In this document: one piece after another, positions 58,075-64,000 of the stretch
Numbering within the stretch: the stretch's first letter is position 1
How the letters are laid out: every line of letters starts with the position of its first letter
Assembly (NCBI GenBank): GCA_001466705.2
Contig: LATX02000175.1
Coordinates: forward strand, 620,001 to 684,000
DNA length: 64,000 nt
Reading direction: 5' to 3'
Source: Moniliophthora roreri
Taxonomy: Eukaryota; Basidiomycota; Agaricomycetes; Agaricales; Marasmiaceae
Translations under genes and position numbers: made by a program
The notes under the pieces: generated by a model
The model's database searches: none
Told to the model about the DNA's origin: nothing
Seen by the model: only the letters and a program-made list of their open reading frames with translations

Positions 58075-58743
58075 CGCTTGCTCGCTTGCGCCCCTTGACT
58101 CTCACCCTGCTGTCGCCAAGCTGTCACCAAGCCCAGCCCTCACCAATGCCAGCCATCAGGAATGGTTTCAGCTATACGCCGGACGACGCCACAGCAGACG
58201 GCTCTCTCCTTGTATCATGAACTGACGATCACATCAACCGTAGAGTATGAGAATCGACCAAGGTAGAAGATTCGTTCTTCTCCCCGCGAGTTGCAGAAAT
58301 TCTGATGGCATTTCAGGTTACGCGCACGATCCAGACGATTGACATTTGATGGAGGAACATTTCAATTTTATTTTATCTTTTCAGCTTCACCGTCGGGTTC
58401 ATGGAACACCGTGTAGAAATTCATCAGACCCAAAATTTAAGAGCGCAACAGCCCACCGAACACCCCCGAGAAGCTGTCAACTGAGATTCAGTGATTTAAT
58501 GTAAGTGTTCTCATTACGTTCTGGGGTCTGTACTTTACTCTTTTCGTCTTCTGCAAATCGGGAGTTATACCCTACTATTGTCCAATCGGATGGGCGGATA
58601 GTCTTTCTCCTTGGAGGAGCGTAGACACCGAACCATTTGTATTCCCCTTGATCTCCCAAGCGCTTCTCTGGTCTCTTTTACGATAACTTAAGGATCGTTT
58701 TAAGCAGTCAGGAATGAAGGATTGAACATCCTCAATTAGCATC
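58075..58743. other. intergenic, promoter of P450 copy 2
   Basis: About 670 bases. From about 58590 the sequence matches the P450 copy 1 upstream region. A 24-codon frame (MPAIRNGFSYTPDDATADGS) sits beside the inverted repeat but has no support. Confidence 0.4.
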
Positions 58744-61334
58744 ATGGTTACGAGTTTCTCTGATTCACGCTTTGCGACTGTCGCGCGGACTGTATGGAAT
58801 AACTCTGACCAAACTTCTTCTTTGACACGAGAACATTACCATCGTTCTGTCTTTGGAGTGCTCTTGGGCCTGTTCATTGCTATCTATTTCGTCCAGGTAG
58901 CTCGCCAACGCAGCAAAGGCAAACTTCCTCCTGGTCCCATGGGTCTACCACTCCTCGGTAACCTACTGCAATTAAGCCTTGATGCTTGGTTACCTTTCAC
59001 TGAATGGAAATACAAATACGGTGCGTTTATCTCTGAACATTTGAGGACGGTATTGATTTCGTTATGAAGGTCCATTGGTGTACATAACAGCTGGAGGTCA
59101 GGGCATTTTGGTCCTGAGCTCTCACAAGGTCGCAGCGGATCTTTTAGATAGGAAAGCCCACATTTACAATGGCAGACCTCGTTTTATTGGTAAGTAATTC
59201 TGTATCACATCAGTTTTCAGTGTGATCCTGATATGCTGTTTGCAGTTGCATCGGAGTACTTGACAGGTGGAATGTTTCTAGGCCTTCTGCAACACAATGA
59301 TGTGTAAGACGTTATTCCCCACTTCGGCTAATCTATTGCTGACACTCTGTTCTAGGTGGAAACGGATGCGACGAGCTGGAAACGAGGTGCTGAACAAAGC
59401 AATGGCTCCCGCTTTCTATCCTGCACAAGAACAGGAAGCCGTTCGGTTGACAAGCAATATGCTACAGTCCTCAAGACCCGAGCGTTGAGATAAAGAGCTC
59501 CAAAGGCAAGTTGATGCTGGATTAATTTACCAGTAGCTAATTCAGTATACTTCTGCAGGGCTGCCTCGTCCCTCGTCTTGTCGGTCATTTACGACCTTCC
59601 AATCCTCCGCTCCGCCAACGACCCTGCTATTGAGCGTATCAATCGATTTGTGTCTCGGCTGACCCAAGCGATGTACCCAGGGACCTATCTTGTCGAATTC
59701 TTCACCTGGATGAAATACCTACCTAGTGCAGTTGCTCAGTGGAAACGAGATGCTATCACTTGGTATCGCAGTGACACCGAGCTTTTTGTGAAACTCTACA
59801 AAGACGTTGAAGATCGTATGGTAAGTTCTTGTTATGTTAAGGTCGAGTAAAGAGCTCTGAACAGCCGCCACCATCACCTTCAGAATCAAAGCGGCGCGCG
59901 TCCAAGTTTCACGAGCACGATCATTCGTGACCAGAAGCACTACAACCTTTCCCCGATCGAGGGTGCCTGGCTTTCTGCGAATATGTAGTACGTTTGAACG
60001 TTCTTCTGACGCTTCTAGCAGAACTAACCCAATTCTTGGCAGCGCCGGTGGAGCAGAGACCGTACGTGGACACTTCCTCTTCTGTTCCTATTACCAACAT
60101 TGCTTTTCAGTCTGCTACAGTTGTCGATTGGTTCATGCTCGCTATGATCGCTTATCCGGAGATCCAGGCAAAATGTCATCAAGAGCTTGACGCTGTCATT
60201 GGGCGCTCCAGGATGCCCGGGTTTGCTGATCAAGAAAGTTTACCGTATATCCGAGCCACCGTTCGAGAAGTGCTGAGATGGAGGACAGTTGTCCCAATTG
60301 GTGCGTCTTCGATACAATATTAGCATAACGTTGCGGGATACTGAGGGTTGCTTCTGCCTTTTTCAGGGGCCCCGCATCAGTCCATGGAGGTATGTGATGC
60401 ACAACATGGAATTTCATTTGCCGATCCAACTCATCGAGCCATCTATAGGACGACTGGTATGAAGGCTACTTCATTCCCAAAGGTCTGTTTTACTTGCATC
60501 ATCAGATGATGTTCGGTATTGATCAATGATCGTTCTCAAAGGAACTATTGTCATTGCGAATATCTGGTGGGTGATTGACAGGACATCCTTGATCCTTTGA
60601 GGCTGATAAGTATGTCAACAGGGCCATGAACAGAGACAAGGAGGTCTATGTAAGAAGTACCCCTCGGTGGAATTTGTTTGGAAACTAAATGCATTGGCAG
60701 GGTCCTGATGCAGATACATTCAATCCAGGAAGATATATTGGCCCAGATGGCAACCTGGCCCCTTCACCACCGGACACTAAACGTGAGTGTATTTTCTGAC
60801 TGTTTGGAGTTAAGGTACTCACACCGTCACTACAGAGGGTACGTTCTCTGACAGAAGTGACAATGGAATAAATTGAACAATCCTTTTGTTTGATAAGGCA
60901 ATGTGTCGTTTGTAAGTCTCTCAGACCTATAGGACTCGCTGCCAAGGCTCATTCCTTCTGACACATCAGGGATACGGCGGAAGGTACGAAATCAGGTATT
61001 TCTAGGGACACTTGCTGACCTCAAATACTTTCCAGAATCTGCCCTGGAAGGCATGTTGCCAATGCGTCTCTCTTCATCAACATTGCTTGCCTTCTGTGGG
61101 CAGCAAACATAAGTCCAGAGAAAGACGCTCAAGGCCAACCGATAATGCCGGACTTATCGGATGCTAGCAGTGTGAACGACGGAATTGTCGTGTAAGTGCG
61201 AGCAATCTCCGGACGATATCTAGGTCTTGACGAAATGATTTAGACGACCTCTTCCCTTCAAGTGCTCTGTTACTGCTCGATTCCCAGAGGCCACGGAAGT
61301 GCTTGACTACACCAAAGAAATGTTGGGAATGTAA
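58744..61334 (+). pseudogene. cytochrome P450, duplicated-block copy 2, with nonsense codon
   Basis: Same gene structure and more than 90% the same sequence as the intact P450 at 18832-21422, with ATG, ExxR region (TVREVLRW) and haem loop (FGYGGRICPG) all present. In exon 4 the codon TGG of RPERWDKE is TGA (59486-59488), ending the protein before the I-helix. The next donor is also GC (gcaagt) instead of GT. I found no other frame damage through to TAA at 61332-61334, so loss looks recent. A truncated product of about 200 residues would lack haem binding. It is convergent with the intact terpene synthase, 434 bases away. Confidence 0.88.
59486..59488 (+). other. premature TGA in P450 copy 2
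   Basis: AGACCCGAGCGT is followed by TGA here and by TGG in copy 1. It is a single G-to-A change in an otherwise nearly identical 125-base exon. Confidence 0.9.
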
Positions 61335-61443
61335 TCTATATGAATTGTAAGAGAACTGTCTTCGATCTTCATCCCCTCTAGGTCGACCGTAAATAGAATA
61401 CTCCTGTTGGCTTGTGTTGATCTTACTGGAATATCAATGGTAT

Positions 61444-61690
61444 CTTTGTGAATCCGAGTTACAAGGACCTTATTCTCTACCTTGGAAGATTCAAGGGCAA
61501 CGTTATTCGTTGCAGGCTGCCATCCATTGCACTTTGCTTGGTCAAATCCGGACTCTGACGGAAATGAAGGAGCATCTATAAAATGTACAAAGAGAGATTT
61601 GGCTTCTGGCCGAGTTGACCAGGCGCGCGAGCGCCCAGAAGCTTTGCCACATCTTCGAGGAAACAGTACGGACATTACCAGGTACCGGTG
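61444..61690. repeat. near-identical segment shared with 21536-21779
   Basis: This is the 3'-to-3' intergenic stretch between the P450 relic and the terpene synthase. It is far better conserved between the two blocks than the exons beside it. It has an open minus-strand frame in both copies (MSVLFPRRCGKASGRSR...). Confidence 0.75.
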
Positions 61691-61768
61691 GCTTAGTTCA
61701 TGTAGTAATTACCATGATTGGCTTGCACAACGACTGATTTACAGATAACATACATAGTCAATTGAATA

Positions 61769-63208
61769 TCAAACTGACATTTCCGTAGCCGCTGGTGCTC
61801 GGACGAGCGGCTCTTGGTGGGAAAATCCCCTAAAAATCACTGAATACGTGTGATAGAGGAGGTCTTTGAATCCTTTAAGGCGGAACATGCGGGCAAAATT
61901 GTCCAACGAAGTAGACATTGGCGGTGTGACTTTGGGTAGTAGTTCAACGACCCTGGATCTCTGTATCTCTTTACCGATAGAACCAAAGTATCTGTGACTC
62001 TGGTAAAAATTATCAATCATCAAGGTACGCAAAAAATGTCGCAATATACAGACCTCAAAGCTCCAGCAATCATTGGCTCGGACCCAATTTCCAAGGCCTT
62101 CAATGTAGACGGATACTTCGTAATCAACAGTCGCGTCACCAAATGTAGGCACGTTTGGAAGGGTTTCAAGGAATTCTTTTGAAAGGCGATCATGGAGAGA
62201 TGAAATATAATTCAAAGCTCCCTGAACGTCTGTCCCATGCGAATCCATCACGACGCGGATGATGTTATGACTATCGTCTCCTCGTGCTTGTCTGTGAGGA
62301 GTAAAGGGGTCCAGTCAAAATCAGAGTGAGCAGCCAATCGAACAACTCACTCCACGTTATAGGAACAGAAGTCATTGCATAGAATGATCATATCAACAGT
62401 AAGCTCTGTCAGCCTTTGGATGATCGGATCGCTGAAAACCTCATCCGGTACGTTCATGTGCACTCCCAAAACAGCGAAAGAAGGCAAAGCGCCGATTGTC
62501 TTTCGCCGAATGGCAAAGTATGTGTCAAGGTCGCGGATCCGCGACTCGCTTCTATCACTTGCCTGCTCAACACATGCGTCTAGGTAGTCGTTAAATTCAC
62601 GAATGAAGCGACGCTGAAACGAGGGAGTGCCAGTTTTGATGGAGTTCAACCAAAACCTATGGGATGATGAGCGTGAGCCACAGATTGCTAAATAAACCAT
62701 GGATACCTACGTTCGCGCAATTTCACCGCCTACCCACTCTCCTGCGGGTCGAGGAATGTGCGGATTTTTCAAAGCGTCCATGACTATATTAGCCAGACGA
62801 CGCGCCTCTTCTACCGAGGCCACATCGGTATACTCGTCCACCACGAAGAAAAAGTTCATGAGGTCGCAACCAATGCGGTTACCATCTGCACACAAGTCTG
62901 GCGGGTCAATCACCGATTCTATTCGAAAATCAACTTTCAAACCTTTGTTGAGTAGAGGATAGGCTAATGATGCCAGGAGAGCTGAAGAACAGCCGTATCG
63001 TGAGCCTTTGTGAAGCTTCGTGGAACACTATGGCCATACCAAAGTCGCAGCGTTCGAACGCTTGCTGCGAGCGACCTTTGAAAGCACCGTAAGACGCGCA
63101 CCATATAGCTGACTCCTCTTTACAAGTGTCGTAGAACGGGTTGAGATGACGCGCCCACGGCCAATCATGTAGGGTGATTGGAAGGATATAAGTCGAAGGT
63201 TGAGACAT
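61769..63208 (-). CDS. sesquiterpene synthase (class I terpene cyclase), intact
   Basis: Cyclises farnesyl diphosphate to a sesquiterpene; Mg-dependent and probably cytosolic. Start [20 protein letters not shown] with [16 protein letters not shown]. The first metal motif is DEYTD in [20 protein letters not shown]. The second, NSE, is NDFCSYNVE (rebuilt across an intron with [11 protein letters not shown]). The C-terminal RY pair is SHRYFG, after [13 protein letters not shown]. Five exons; introns of about 50-60 nt begin after CDFG, after GEIART, within NVE and after CWSFE. It ends AATEMSV and TGA at 61769-61771. About 380 residues. The DEYTD form and overall sequence recall basidiomycete 1,11-cyclising enzymes such as delta-6-protoilludene synthases, but the product is inference. 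It is paired tail to tail with a P450 whose copy here is broken. Confidence 0.92.
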
Positions 63209-64000
63209 TTAGTAGCTTTCTGCGTCTCAACCCAATTATCTTGGAGCTTATAAGTGAAAACAATAGGTACCCAGACACCATATGGAGACAGTTCAGGAGA
63301 CTCGGAAGGCAGTTGGAACGTGATGGAGATTGAGTCCCAGTGAGAAATGCTCTGCATCGTGATGCTTTCTGGTACTCTGATGGATTTCGGTGTTTTTGTA
63401 ACTGGCCGTCGATTTCTAATGCTCCTTGACGAATGCCGAGAACGTCGCCTCTCCACCTTTGAGAAATGAAAGGGTTAATTCTCAAAAATGAACTTGCCGC
63501 AGTGGGCTATCAGGTACGGACGGCAATTACAAGTCCATTTCTGGTGCCTGTTGTAGTTTTGTGGAAACTTTCTGGGGCTAACAAGTGCTAATAAAAATGA
63601 GAACGAAGCGGAACGACGGAACGAAACGAACCTGGTACCATCTATCGACATCTATCAGGCCACAACTTTCCCACCATCCGTATAAGGAAAAAAAATTGGC
63701 AGAAGAAGACGAATCCTCGTAACCACTGGTCTTCTGACTCTTCCCTCCATTTAGACCAAGGTTTGCTCTCGAAAATCAAGTCAGTTGGAAAAAAAAAAGA
63801 AAAGGGCTCTGAGTGTATCTGGGTGACTCATTACACCGCTGGCAGGGTATCGTACAATGGAGATGATGGGCTTCCACCGAGACGCCGGTGGGATTCTCAA
63901 CGTCACGTTCAATGTACGATGGTAGATAGCCGCTAGCAAATAAGTCCTTCATCTTGTCGTGTCCTCTGTTGTATGTAATCCCCAATCCAGAAAGCCTTTT
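63209..64000. other. upstream of terpene synthase; possible gene at the window edge
   Basis: Frames overlapping the synthase 5' region on the minus strand are shadows. At 63763-63834 lies the partner of the repeat at 17862. From the right edge, a minus-strand open frame reads GITYNRGHDKMKDLFASGYL, PSYIERDVENPTGVSVEAHH, LHCTIPCQRC. It looks protein-like but is cut by the window and is not recognised. Confidence 0.35.

Noticed and set aside
1..64000. CRISPR arrays, bacterial operons, prophage
   Set aside because: Spliceosomal introns throughout and eukaryotic gene content; no regularly spaced repeats were seen.

Overview
This window looks like nuclear DNA of a mushroom-forming basidiomycete (Agaricomycetes). 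Genes are dense and broken by many short GT-AG introns (mostly 47-60 nt, a few GC-AG). The protein families also fit: DUF6534-type 7-TM protein, double-DH RhoGEF with CNH domain, basidiomycete-type sesquiterpene synthase, OrdA-like P450, F-box and F-box/WD40 proteins. All gene models below were spliced by hand from the sequence, with no transcript data, so exon ends are predictions.

Layout. 0-2.5 kb: two near-identical caffeoyl-CoA-type O-methyltransferases (one cut by the window edge) flanking a small membrane protein. 2.8-9.3 kb: a PAQR/Izh3-like receptor, a 16-exon PL3 pectate lyase and an ASCC2/Cue3-like CUE protein. 9.8-10.9 kb: a dead CE12-type esterase carrying a small inverted-repeat element. 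11.2-16.8 kb: a kinase/double-DH/PH/CNH fusion with one in-frame TGA at a conserved kinase Trp. 18.8-22.1 kb: an intact P450 beside a wrecked terpene synthase. 22.4-26.2 kb: a dead and then an intact CE12 esterase. 26.8-31.2 kb: UDP-glucose dehydrogenase and serine palmitoyltransferase LCB2. 31.8-32.8 kb: a third dead CE12 copy. 33.4-36.9 kb: a GH35 beta-galactosidase behind a duplicated promoter block. 37-45 kb: an F-box protein, a 7-TM protein and an unknown family with an inverted relic. 45.8-48.9 kb: an F-box/WD40 protein. 50-51 kb: a coiled-coil unknown. 52-57.5 kb (all minus strand): sphingolipid delta-4 desaturase, threonine synthase and OXA1. 57.6-58.1 kb: a large inverted repeat. 58.7-63.2 kb: a second copy of the P450/terpene-synthase block, with the opposite fate from the first.

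How parts relate. The two P450/terpene-synthase blocks are a segmental duplication about 40 kb apart that has decayed reciprocally. The 18.8 kb block keeps the P450 and lost the synthase; the 58.7 kb block keeps the synthase, while its P450 has a nonsense codon. Together they still hold one apparently working synthase and one working P450. PL3, CE12 and GH35 would act together on pectin and its rhamnogalacturonan side chains. LCB2 and the delta-4 desaturase are two steps of sphingolipid synthesis, and the PAQR protein belongs to a family linked to sphingolipid and sterol signalling. The remainder is mostly housekeeping.
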